Shown here: one piece after another, positions 26,274 through 35,639 of the stretch
Numbering within the stretch: position 1 is the first letter of the stretch
Layout: every line of letters begins with the position of its first letter
NCBI GenBank assembly: GCA_963921795.1
Contig: OY997656.1
Span: forward strand, 61,501,909-61,565,908
Direction: 5' to 3'
Length of the DNA: 64,000 nt
DNA from: Nannobrachium achirus
Taxonomy: Eukaryota; Chordata; Actinopteri; Myctophiformes; Myctophidae
Made by a program: the position numbers and the translations under genes
Notes under the pieces: generated by a model
The model's database searches: none
What the model saw: only the letters and a program-made list of their open reading frames with translations
Told to the model about the DNA's origin: nothing

Positions 26274-26886
26274 TTACTGCACCCGTAAAATACATAAGTC
26301 CAAAGCTGACGGCCACAAAACAGTTGAAGCTAGAAACCTCAAAACCTACTCTAGCGAAGCCTTCAATCACAAACTGGAGAAATCTGACTGGTCCCCAGTA
26401 CTAGCTAGCACTCAGGTCGATGAAGCCTGGCTGGGCTTTAAATCCATTTTCAACACTACCCTAGACGAAGTGGCTCCTTTGCGTAGGGTCAGGGTTAAAG
26501 CCCGCTCACAGCCATGGTGGAATTCGGAAATCTGTGAATCAATGAAACTCAGAGACAAAAAATACTCTGAGAAACGCAAATATAATCACAAACTCAAAAA
26601 AGGCCCCAATAAACACCTTGAAGCCAAATTAGAAATAGTCAGTTTAGAGGCTAATAAACTGAGAAATCGGACAACCTCCTTAATCCTTTCTGCCAAAAAA
26701 CACTACTTGGATGAGAAAGTTGAGGAAAACATCCACAAACCACGAGACCTATGGAAGCTATTTAAAACCCAGCTAGGCTGTGGTGCTAAACTTAGATCCA
26801 TAGCCAGCAACATATCCATCCAAACTCCCATAACCCTCCTCACTGACAGTCTTGATGCTGGTCCTCAGAGCTCAGTTCACTGCTAG
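26274..26886 (+). mobile_element. Non-LTR retrotransposon, 3' visible segment
   Basis: Encodes VYCTRKIHKSKADGHKTVEA and, further on, ARSQPWWNSEICESMKLRDK and LILSAKKHYLDEKVEENIHK. This is the region between the endonuclease and reverse transcriptase of CR1/L2/Rex1-like LINEs (the PWWN and KHYL-type motifs). It follows directly from the SDHD codons before the insertion. The reading frame runs into the 25-bp minisatellite and stops at 26884-26886; no reverse transcriptase is present. Confidence 0.88.
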
Positions 26887-29287
26887 TCCTCAGAGCTCAG
26901 TTCACTGCTAGTCCTTAGAGCTCAGTTCACTGCTAGTCCTTAGAGCTCAGTTCACTGCTAGTCCTTAGAGCTCAGTTCACTGCTAGTCCTTAGAGCTCAG
27001 TTCACTGCTAGTCCTCAGAGCTCAGTTCACTGCTAGTCCTCAGAGCTCAGTTCACTGCTAGTCCTTAGAGCTCAGTTCACTGCTAGTCCTCAGAGCTCAG
27101 TTCACTGCTAGTCCTTATAGAGCTCAGTTCACTGCTAGTCCTTATAGAGCTCAGTTCACTGCTAGTCCTTAGAGCTCAGTTCACTGCTAGTCCTTATAGA
27201 GCTCAGTTCACTGCTAGTCCTCAGAGCTCAGTTCACTGCTAGTCCTCAGAGCTCAGTTCACTGCTAGTCCTTAGAGCTCAGTTCACTGCTAGTCCTCAGA
27301 GCTCAGTTCACTGCTAGTCCTCAGAGCTCAGTTCACTGCTAGTCCTTAGAGCTCAGTTCACTGCTAGTCCTTAGAGCTCAGTTCACTGCTAGTCCTCAGA
27401 GCTCAGTTCACTGCTAGTCCTTAGAGCTCAGTTCACTGCTAGTCCTCAGAGCTCAGTTCACTGCTAGTCCTTAGAGCTCAGTTCACTGCTAGTCCTCAGA
27501 GCTCAGTTCACTGCTAGTCCTTAGAGCTCAGTTCACTGCTAGTCCTTAGAGCTCAGTTCACTGCTAGTCCTCAGAGCTCAGTTCACTGCTAGTCCTTAGA
27601 GCTCAGTTCACTGCTAGTCCTTAGAGCTCAGTTCACTGCTAGTCCTTAGAGCTCAGTTCACTGCTAGTCCTCAGAGCTCAGTTCACTGCTAGTCCTCAGA
27701 GCTCAGTTCACTGCTAGTCCTTATAGAGCTCAGTTCACTGCTAGTCCTCAGAGCTCAGTTCACTGCTAGTCCTTATAGAGCTCAGTTCACTGCTAGTCCT
27801 CAGAGATCAGTTCACTGCTAGTCCTCAGAGCTCAGTTCACTGCTAGTCCTTATAGAGCTCAGTTCACTGCTAGTCCTTAGAGCTCAGTTCACTGCTAGTC
27901 CTTATAGAGCTCAGTTCACTGCTAGTCCTTATAGAGCTCAGTTCACTGCTAGTCCTTATAGAGCTCAGTTCACTGCTAGTCCTTAGAGCTCAGTTCACTG
28001 CTAGTCCTCAGAGCTCAGTTCACTGCTAGTCCTCAGAGCTCAGTTCACTGCTAGTCCTTAGAGCTCAGTTCACTGCTAGTCCTCAGAGCTCAGTTCACTG
28101 CTAGTCCTTAGAGCTCAGTTCACTGCTAGTCCTCAGAGCTCAGTTCACTGCTAGTCCTTAGAGCTCAGTTCACTGCTAGTCCTCAGAGCTCAGTTCACTG
28201 CTAGTCCTCAGAGATCAGTTCACTGCTAGTCCTTATAGAGCTCAGTTCACTGCTAGTCCTCAGAGCTCAGTTCACTGCTAGTCCTTAGAGCTCAGTTCAC
28301 TGCTAGTCCTCAGAGATCAGTTCACTGCTAGTCCTCAGAGCTCAGTTCACTGCTAGTCCTCAGAGCTCAGTTCACTGCTAGTCCTTATAGAGCTCAGTTC
28401 ACTGCTAGTCCTCAGAGCTCAGTTCACTGCTAGTCCTCAGAGCTCAGTTCACTGCTAGTCCTCAGAGCTCAGTTCACTGCTAGTCCTTATAGAGCTCAGT
28501 TCACTGCTAGTCCTCAGAGCTCAGTTCACTGCTAGTCCTTATAGAGCTCAGTTCACTGCTAGTCCTTATAGAGCTCAGTTCACTGCTAGTCCTCAGAGAT
28601 CAGTTCACTGCTAGTCCTCAGAGCTCAGTTCACTGCTAGTCCTTATAGAGCTCAGTTCACTGCTAGTCCTCAGAGCTCAGTTCACTGCTAGTCCTTAGAG
28701 CTCAGTTCACTGCTAGTCCTCAGAGCTCAGTTCACTGCTAGTCCTTAGAGCTCAGTTCACTGCTAGTCCTCAGAGCTCAGTTCACTGCTAGTCCTTAGAG
28801 CTCAGTTCACTGCTAGTCCTCAGAGCTCAGTTCACTGCTAGTCCTTAGAGCTCAGTTCACTGCTAGTCCTCAGAGCTCAGTTCACTGCTAGTCCTCAGAG
28901 CTCAGTTCACTGCTAGTCCTTAGAGCTCAGTTCACTGCTAGTCCTTAGAGCTCAGTTCACTGCTAGTCCTCAGAGCTCAGTTCACTGCTAGTCCTCAGAG
29001 CTCAGTTCACTGCTAGTCCTCAGAGCTCAGTTCACTGCTAGTCCTCAGAGCTCAGTTCACTGCTAGTCCTCAGAGCTCAGTTCACTGCTAGTCCTTATAG
29101 AGCTCAGTTCACTGCTAGTCCTCAGAGCTCAGTTCACTCCTAGTCCTTATAGAGCTCAGTTCACTGCTAGTCCTCAGAGCTCAGTTCACTGCTAGTCCTC
29201 AGAGCTCAGTTCACTGCTAGTCCTTAGAGCTCAGTTCACTGCTAGTCCTTAGAGCTCAGTTCACTGCTAGTCCTCAGAGCTCAGTTC
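26860..29287. repeat. 25/27-bp minisatellite seeded at the LINE end (2.4 kb)
   Basis: About 95 units of GAGCTCAGTTCACTGCTAGT plus CCTCA, CCTTA or the 2-bp longer CCTTATA. The first unit is continuous with the LINE coding frame (SLDAGPQSSVHC). The order of 25- and 27-bp units is irregular. Confidence 0.95.
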
Positions 29288-29346
29288 AGGGCTCTTACCA
29301 GGTGTGAAGAGGGAGAGTAGCGCCTAGGATCACAGTTTAGGCAATG

Positions 29347-29347
29347 G

Positions 29348-29427
<80 letters not shown>
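29347..29427. repeat. (CA)n microsatellite
   Basis: About 40 CA units following GGATA. Confidence 0.92.
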
Positions 29428-29579
29428 ACTGTAACTTCAAACTCCATTTTAACCATGATAGATTCATTAAAAAACACCCATTATTATTCTTTCAATAAAA
29501 AGATTACAATAATCATTGAAAACACACAGCCAGCTTCTTCTTTCGTATATCATGGTCCTTGATGATTGGTTGGCCAGCT

Positions 29580-30470
29580 CACGTATTAGGAGGGTAGTAT
29601 GAGTTAACAGAACAACGTATTAGGAGGGTAGTATGAGTTAACAGAACAACGTATTAGGAGGGTAGTATGAGTTAACAGAACAAATAATGGTTGTTTTTAA
29701 TGAATTTATCATTAGGAGGGTAGTATGAGTTAACAGAACAAATAATGGTTGTTTTTAATGAATCTATCATTAGGAGGGTAGTATGAGTTAACAGAACAAA
29801 TAATGGTTGTTTTTAATGAATCTATCATTAGGAGGGTAGTATGAGTTAACAGAACAAATAATGGTTGTTTTTAATGAATCTATCATTAGGAGGGTAGTAT
29901 GAGTTAACAGAACAAATAATGGTTGTTTTTAATGAATCTATCATTAGGAGGGTAGTATGAGTTAACAGAACAAATAATGGTTGTTTTTAATGAATCTATC
30001 ATTAGGAGGGTAGTATGAGTTAACAGAACAAATAATGGTTGTTTTTAATGAATCTATCATTAGGAGGGTAGTATGAGTTAACAGAACAAATAATGGTTGT
30101 TTTTAATGAACCTATCATTAGGAGGGTAGTATGAGTTAACAGAACAAATAATGGTTGTTTTTAATGAACCTATCATTAGGAGGGTAGTATGAGTTAACAG
30201 AACAAATAATGGTTGTTTTTAATGAATCTATCATTAGGAGGGTAGTATGAGTTAACAGAACAAATAATGGTTGTTTTTAATGAATCTATCATTAGGAGGG
30301 TAGTATGAGTTAACAGAACAAATAATGGTTGTTTTTAATGAATCTATCATTAGGAGGGTAGTATGAGTTAACAGAACAAATAATGGTTGTTTTTAATGAA
30401 TCTATCATTAGGAGGGTAGTATGAGTTAACAGAACAAATAATGGTTGTTTTTAATGAATCTATCGTGGTT
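29580..30470. repeat. 58-bp minisatellite, about 14 copies
   Basis: Units with TCATTAGGAGGGTAGTATGA and AACAAATAATGGTTGTTTTT. Very homogeneous (differences mainly AATCTA or AACCTA), implying recent expansion; the first two units are shorter. Confidence 0.93.
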
Positions 30471-30649
30471 AAAATAGAGTTTGAAGTTACAATGGTAAGT
30501 GTGTAAGCGGAGGGGCCCTGGGCCTGGAGAGCCTGATAACATTTACATCAAATATCTAAATACTGAAGCAAATTAAAAACTGTTCAGGCCTGATTAGATA
30601 ATAAAATTACCAAAAGTTTTTTTGAAAGTGAAATATCCCTTTAATGCCT

Positions 30650-31610
30650 TCATCAGGGAAGAAATAACCTACTTTAAGAGGATTCACAAAACACTTTCAC
30701 ATTCAAAGGGTTAGGGTTAGGGTAAACCCTAACCCTAACCCTAACCCTACTTTAAGAGGATTCACAAAACACTTTCACATTCAATACACGTTTATACAAT
30801 ACACAGCCCCTCAACATGCATTACATTCCTGCTACTACTGTACTGCTTTACTACTGTTATACTTTAAGAGGATTCACAAAACACTTTCACATTCAAGGGT
30901 TAGGGTTAGGGTTAGGGTAAACCCTAACCCTAACCCTAACCCTAACCCTACTTTAAGAGGATTCACAAAACACTTTCACATTCAAAGGGTTAGGGTTAGG
31001 GTAAACCCTAACCCTAACCCTAACCCTACTTTAAGAGGATTCACAAAACACTTTCACATTCAAAGGGTTAGGGTAAACCCTAACCCTAACCCTAACCCTA
31101 CTTTAAGAGGATTCACAAAACACTTTCACATTCAATACACGTTTATACAATACACAGCCCCTCAACATGCATTACATTCCTGCTACTACTGTACTGCTTT
31201 ACTACTGTTATACTTTAAGAGGATTCACAAAACACTTTCACATTCAAGGGTTAGGGTTAGGGTAAACCCTAACCCTAACCCTAACCCTACTTTAAGAGGA
31301 TTCACAAAACACTTTCACATTCAATACACGTTTCCTGATCTATAGATCTATATGTTAACATAAGACTATACAGCAGAACAACAGATCTATAGATCTATAT
31401 GTTAACATAAGACTACAGCAGAGGGAAGAAATAACCTACTTTAAGAGGATTCACAAAACACTTTCACATTCAATATGTGAAAGTGTTACCATTGTAACTT
31501 CATAATAGTATACTATTATACTATTATAGTATACTATTATAACCTACTTTAAGAGGATTCACAAAACACTTTCACATTCAATACACGTTTCCTGCTCAAC
31601 ATGCATTACA
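30650..31610. repeat. Complex repeat with head-to-head telomere-like motifs
   Basis: Repeated CTTTAAGAGGATTCACAAAA modules. At 30706-30750, 30896-30951, 30986-31030, 31066-31102 and 31246-31290 the module is joined to (TTAGGG)n directly followed by (CCCTAA)n. Other copies lack it and continue into TACACGTTTATACAATACAC. Confidence 0.85.
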
Positions 31611-31870
31611 TCTATTATACTGTACTATTATACTGTACTATTATACTGTACTATTATACTGTACTATACTATATATACGTACTGCAATGACAGCCTCTCA
31701 ACATGCATTACATTCCTGCTACTACTTTACTACTATTATACTGTACATACTGTACATACTGTACATACTGCAATGACAGCCCCTCAACATGCATTACATT
31801 CCTGCTTCTACTGTACGCACTGCAATGACAGCCAGGCCAATGACATTAAAACTATAGAAATACTTTTCCT
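31611..31870. repeat. TACTGTACTATTA-type simple repeats
   Basis: Short repeats of ATTATACTGTACT and TACATACTG with copies of CCTCAACATGCATTACATTC. No gene seen. Confidence 0.7.
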
Positions 31871-31877
31871 ACAAAAC

Positions 31878-32093
31878 AGTGTGGGCTCGCTCATGACTAT
31901 TCTGCAGCGTGCTGATTGCTAACTCAACCAATACTCCAGCTAACACCACTCCCAGATGTTTTTCCGACAATTTCCAATTGCACCTCATTGGCTGAGGGCC
32001 CTGCCTTTGTACTGTCGGGCGGAACTTGATAGATAAATAAATAATGAAGTTAACACCGTGTTCTCGCCTTTCAGGTGAGCCCACAATTAAAAA
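31878..32093. mobile_element. Short MITE related to the 21.4-23.0 kb insert
   Basis: The left end GTGTGGGCTCGCT and right end GTGAGCCCACAATT are inverted. The last 60 bp (GATAGATAAATAAATAATGA onward) match the right end of the 21435-23020 element. About 215 bp long, non-coding. Confidence 0.65.
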
Positions 32094-32124
32094 CCAAAAT
32101 GTAGAAAACGAAACATAAAGGGGC

Positions 32125-32315
32125 ATTTACTCGCGACCCCTAGAATTTGGTCTGAGACCCGCATATGGGTCCCGACCCAGGGACTTTGCCTGGGGCCTCC
32201 AGATCCCTCTGCCCGGCCTTGTGAAGACAGGAGTGGCCGGGATTCGAACCGCCGACCCACGGATCTTCGGACGGTCTGCTCTTCCTCCTGAGCCACAGCT
32301 GCCCCATGATTGGCT
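32125..32315 (-). mobile_element. tRNA-derived SINE
   Basis: On the minus strand the 5' part reads GGGGCAGCTGTGGCTCAGGA followed by the B box GGTTCGAATCC, i.e. RNA polymerase III A-box and B-box elements at normal tRNA spacing. Unrelated sequence then extends to about 32125. The body cannot form a full acceptor stem, so this is a SINE rather than a tRNA gene. It ends about 115 bp upstream of the KLHDC3-like start codon. Confidence 0.75.
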
Positions 32316-32431
32316 GAGCCTCTCGTGGCGGCTGTGCCGCCGTGACCAATATCAACGTCGTGGATGTGCGACCGGGACAGAAGAGAGTTGAAGTGAAGAA
32401 TCGTCTACGGTCAGCTGACAGGTCACATGAC

Positions 32432-33553
32432 ATGCTGTGCTGGACGGTGCACCTGAAAGGCCCGCGGAGGTTCCTTCACGCTGCGGTGGCAGTGGGGCAG
32501 AAGGTCTACTCCTTCGGGGGCCACTGCTACGGGGAGAACCACACCAAGAAGATGGACGTCCACGTCTTCAACACTGTGTCGTTGCGCTGGACCAGGCTGT
32601 GCCCCCCGGCGTGGCGCGAGGGCCCCCTGGACGTCCCCATGCGCATGTGCCACACAGCCGTGCTGCTGGAGGACACCATCTACATCTGGGGGGGGATCGT
32701 GAACACGGAGATCGAGGAGGTGGACAACGGCCTCACCATCTACGGGGACAAGTGCAACGTGCTCTACGCCTTCGACGTGGACACCCACCGCTGGTTCAAC
32801 CCCCGGGTGTCCGGGACGGTCCCCGAGGCGCGCTGCGGCCACTCGGCCTGCGTCCTGGAGAGGAACATGTACGTGTTCGGAGGCTTCAACCTGCTGAAAG
32901 GATACACCAACGATGTCTACCGGCTGGACACGGCCACCATGCTGTGGTCGCTCATCAACACCCAGGGCTGCCCGGCGCCCGCCTCCGAGTGGCACTCGGC
33001 CACCGTCATCGGGAGGAAGATGTACGTGTTCGGGGGCCGCGGGGACGATGGCCACTACAACGACATCCGAGCGTTCAACACGCAGACCAACTGCTGGCTG
33101 GCCACGCCCTCGGCGCGGCTCCTCCCAGAAGGGAGGCGGGGCCAGTCAGCCTTCGCCTACAACGGAGAGCTGTACATCTTCGGCGGGAACAACTTCAACG
33201 ACTTGTGGAAGTTCAACCCCGAGAGCTCCTGGAAGAAGGTGGAGCCTAAAGGGAAAGGTCCCTGCTACATGTCCTGGATGTGTTGCTGCGCCGTGGGCCA
33301 GCGCATCGTCCTCTTTGGAGGCCGGCAGACGCCCGGCGACCTCTACATCCTGGACTTAAGTCCTAGTCTGAAGACGCTGTGCAAGCTGGCCGTCACGCAG
33401 TACAGCCTGGAGCCGTCCGGACTCCCACACGACATCCGCTGGGAGCTGGCTGCCATGGAGACGGCCGGCGGCAACAGGAAGCCGCCACAGAAAGCAGAGG
33501 ACGACGGGTTGGTTCCGGAAGAAACTGAAAAACCAAGAGCTCACCACCATTAG
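32432..33553 (+). CDS. KLHDC3-like intronless gene (kelch-repeat CUL2 substrate receptor)
   Basis: A 373-residue intact ORF, GC-rich unlike its surroundings. It is clearly homologous to KLHDC3 along its length (MLCWTVHLKG at the start; GKGPC then CCCAVGQRIVLFGG; LPHDIRWEL near the end). KLHDC3 is a substrate receptor of CUL2-elongin ubiquitin ligases that recognises C-terminal glycine degrons. Six kelch blades show Gly-Gly pairs at residues 29-30, 87-88, 150-151, 201-202, 251-252 and 296-297. A BC box (SLKTLCKLAV, 312-321) and a Cul2-box-like LPHDIRWEL (331-339) are intact, so ligase assembly looks preserved. The vertebrate parent is multi-exonic; absence of introns implies a retrogene. The ATG at 32432 aligns with the family start; the frame is open 30 codons upstream but has no ATG. 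Inter-blade loops are shortened or replaced. No poly-A tail or TSD is evident, suggesting age. Length is close to the usual roughly 380. Confidence 0.88.
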   Translation: MLCWTVHLKGPRRFLHAAVAVGQKVYSFGGHCYGENHTKKMDVHVFNTVSLRWTRLCPPAWREGPLDVPMRMCHTAVLLEDTIYIWGGIVNTEIEEVDNGLTIYGDKCNVLYAFDVDTHRWFNPRVSGTVPEARCGHSACVLERNMYVFGGFNLLKGYTNDVYRLDTATMLWSLINTQGCPAPASEWHSATVIGRKMYVFGGRGDDGHYNDIRAFNTQTNCWLATPSARLLPEGRRGQSAFAYNGELYIFGGNNFNDLWKFNPESSWKKVEPKGKGPCYMSWMCCCAVGQRIVLFGGRQTPGDLYILDLSPSLKTLCKLAVTQYSLEPSGLPHDIRWELAAMETAGGNRKPPQKAEDDGLVPEETEKPRAHHH

Positions 33554-33689
33554 AGGAGGAAAAGACAACAGGAGCACAGGAGTGTGTTCAGGAAACCAAG
33601 CAGCAGCAGCAACAACATAATAACAAGAATATTGTTATGACAGGAAGCCAGGAAAGGCAAGAAGCAGCACCTACGTAGATGCACTGCTG

Positions 33690-33915
33690 CGCGACAGCTT
33701 AGCTAACAACACTGTAGAGCTCTAGACCCTGATGTTACATAGGAGAGTGTGGAGGGTTTAGCTAACAACACTGTAGAGCTCTAGACCCTGATGTTACATA
33801 GGAGAGTGTGGAGGGTTTAGCTAACAACACTGTAGAGCTCTAGACCCTGATGTTACATAGGAGAGTGTGGAGGTTTTAGAGCTCTAGACCCTCATGTTAG
33901 ATAGGAGAGTGTGGA
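33690..33915. repeat. About 60-bp tandem repeat, 3.5 copies
   Basis: Units with AGCTAACAACACTGTAGAGC and TGTTACATAGGAGAGTGTGG downstream of the KLHDC3-like gene. Confidence 0.88.
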
Positions 33916-34009
33916 GGTTACAGATTCAGGAGTATATCTACAGACCGCATGGCATAACAATATGACCACATGGTCAAGAAGCAGACATTTGTAAAGGAGG
34001 AAAACTACA

Positions 34010-34450
34010 TTCTATCTGTATGTTAACATAATACAGCAGAGCAACAACAGATCTATATGTTAACATAATACAGCAGAGCAACAACAGATCTATATGTTAA
34101 CATAATACAGCAGAGCAACAACAGATCTATATGTTAACATAATACAGCAGAGCAACAACAGATCTATATGTTAACACAAGACTACAGCAGAGCAACAACA
34201 GATCTATATGTTAACACAAGACTACAGCAGAGCAACAACAGATCTATAGATCTATATGTTAACATAAGACTACAGCAGAGCAACAACAGATCTATATGTT
34301 AACACAAGACTACAGCAGAGCAACAACAGATCTATATGTTAACATAAGACTACAGCAGAGCAACAACAGATCTATAGATCTATATGTTAACATAAGACTA
34401 CAGCAGAACAACAGATCTATAGATCTATATGTTAACATAAGACTACAGCA
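34010..34450. repeat. About 37-bp minisatellite
   Basis: Units of AACAACAGATCTATATGTTA plus ACATAATACAGCAGAGC; related copies occur at 31340-31420. Confidence 0.9.
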
Positions 34451-34879
34451 GAGAAACATGAGTTCAGAGGTGGAGACCTTTGAGATTATTTTTATTTATC
34501 AAGTGTGTGATTTTTTTCCGCTTCTTTTTTTCCCCCTTTTTTTGCTTATTTTTTGCCCCTCTGTCATCCTTCATACACCCTCCCAACAGGTGACCCAGTC
34601 GGGGTGACCAAGTCCCGACTTACGTCCCAGTAGCACGGTCAGTCCTATCAGGGGAAGATAGGGTCACTCAATCCGCTGCCCCGGAACTACTCTGCTGGGA
34701 CTGGGCGGTGAACCAGTCTGGCGCGTGGAATTTTGTACATAGTCTACATAGGTTTTGAATTAATTGTTGAAAAAGTAATAACAATTGGAGTCATTGGACT
34801 AACAGCTATTTCACAAAACTTGAACAAAATGGCACTGGATTAACAAATCTTGGCTGTTAGCCTGGTCCGAAGCAGGCTA
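34451..34879. other. No gene recognised
   Basis: Contains a T-rich stretch and a GC-richer segment (TGACCCAGTCGGGGTGACCA and following) but no ORF or family I recognise. Confidence 0.5.
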
Positions 34880-35190
34880 GCTTCACAGCTTAAAGGTATA
34901 TTCAGTGATTGTATTTAATTCAAATAAAAATATAATTGGTACATTTTCCATTCATTCTCCTCACTAGAATGTGTGCTGACCATATAAGGACTTCCACCAT
35001 GGCCCGTGTTGCGAGCATAGCTAGATTCCGTTTTCAGAGGTGGCCAGCCAGTCCTCGACCAATCAGGGTAGAGTATGGCCGTAGTTATGTTATGATGTTT
35101 AGTTATGATGGTCAAAATAAAAGTTTTGAGAACCACAGTCGCTCTGAATTAAGAACGTCTGCTAAATGCCTAGATTGTAAACTACTGAAC
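34880..35190 (+). mobile_element. SINE-like repeat with conserved teleost tail
   Basis: Ends with GTCGCTCTGAATTAAGAACG then TCTGCTAAATGCCTAGATTG, the 3' tail shared by many teleost SINEs and their partner LINEs. The 5' boundary is not defined. Confidence 0.6.
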
Positions 35191-35399
35191 TCATAAAATA
35201 AATGCCACAGTCTCGTAGTAAATCAGTATCATACATATCCTGAAGCTGGAGACGTAGGCCTACCGATATTCAGTGATTGGGTCTAATGATCAAAACGAGA
35301 ACATTATAATGGTGTAGAAAATCTATAAAAAACTAAACATTTCCACGCTTGTGACAAGATGACCCCCGGCCACTTTCATTATCACTGAATACACCTTTA

Positions 35400-35602
35400 A
35401 TCTCCATGGTAACTAAGGTGGGATAACCTTCATGAAACCGAGTTCAGGCTTAACATATCCAGGTTAACTGGCGGGGCTAATCTGCCAAGATAATTTAGCT
35501 TTCATGAAACCGATTCAGCTCTGACTCAGGCTTACTAAAGTCAGGATAGCTGATAAAGCCAGGCTTTAGCCCTAATTTAGGTTTGGTGAAACGGCCCCCA
35601 GC
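35400..35602. mobile_element. MITE-like segment
   Basis: Repeated TTCATGAAACCGAGTTCAGG-type motifs and the end TTTGGTGAAACGGCCCCC, a terminus common in teleost non-autonomous DNA transposons. Low certainty. Confidence 0.4.
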
Positions 35603-35639
35603 AGGTCACAGTCAGAGAATGTAAATAGTAGGATGGAAT

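Noticed and set aside
26860..29287. Regular 25-27 bp repeats that superficially resemble a CRISPR array.
   Set aside because: There are no unique spacers; repeat units are contiguous, and the genome is vertebrate.
30690..31295. Chromosome end suggested by TTAGGG repeats.
   Set aside because: Runs are short, in both orientations and internal, with genes on either side.
32220..32310. Possible tRNA gene with A and B boxes on the minus strand.
   Set aside because: The acceptor stem does not pair and unrelated sequence follows the B box, as expected of a tRNA-derived SINE.
32342..32431. Upstream in-frame extension of the KLHDC3-like ORF (TNINVVDVRPG and on).
   Set aside because: It begins with GTG, not ATG, and the family's N-terminus aligns with the ATG at 32432.
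32423..33359. Long open frames on both strands overlapping the KLHDC3-like gene in other frames.
   Set aside because: High GC content suppresses stop codons; these frames have no recognisable homology while the kelch frame does.
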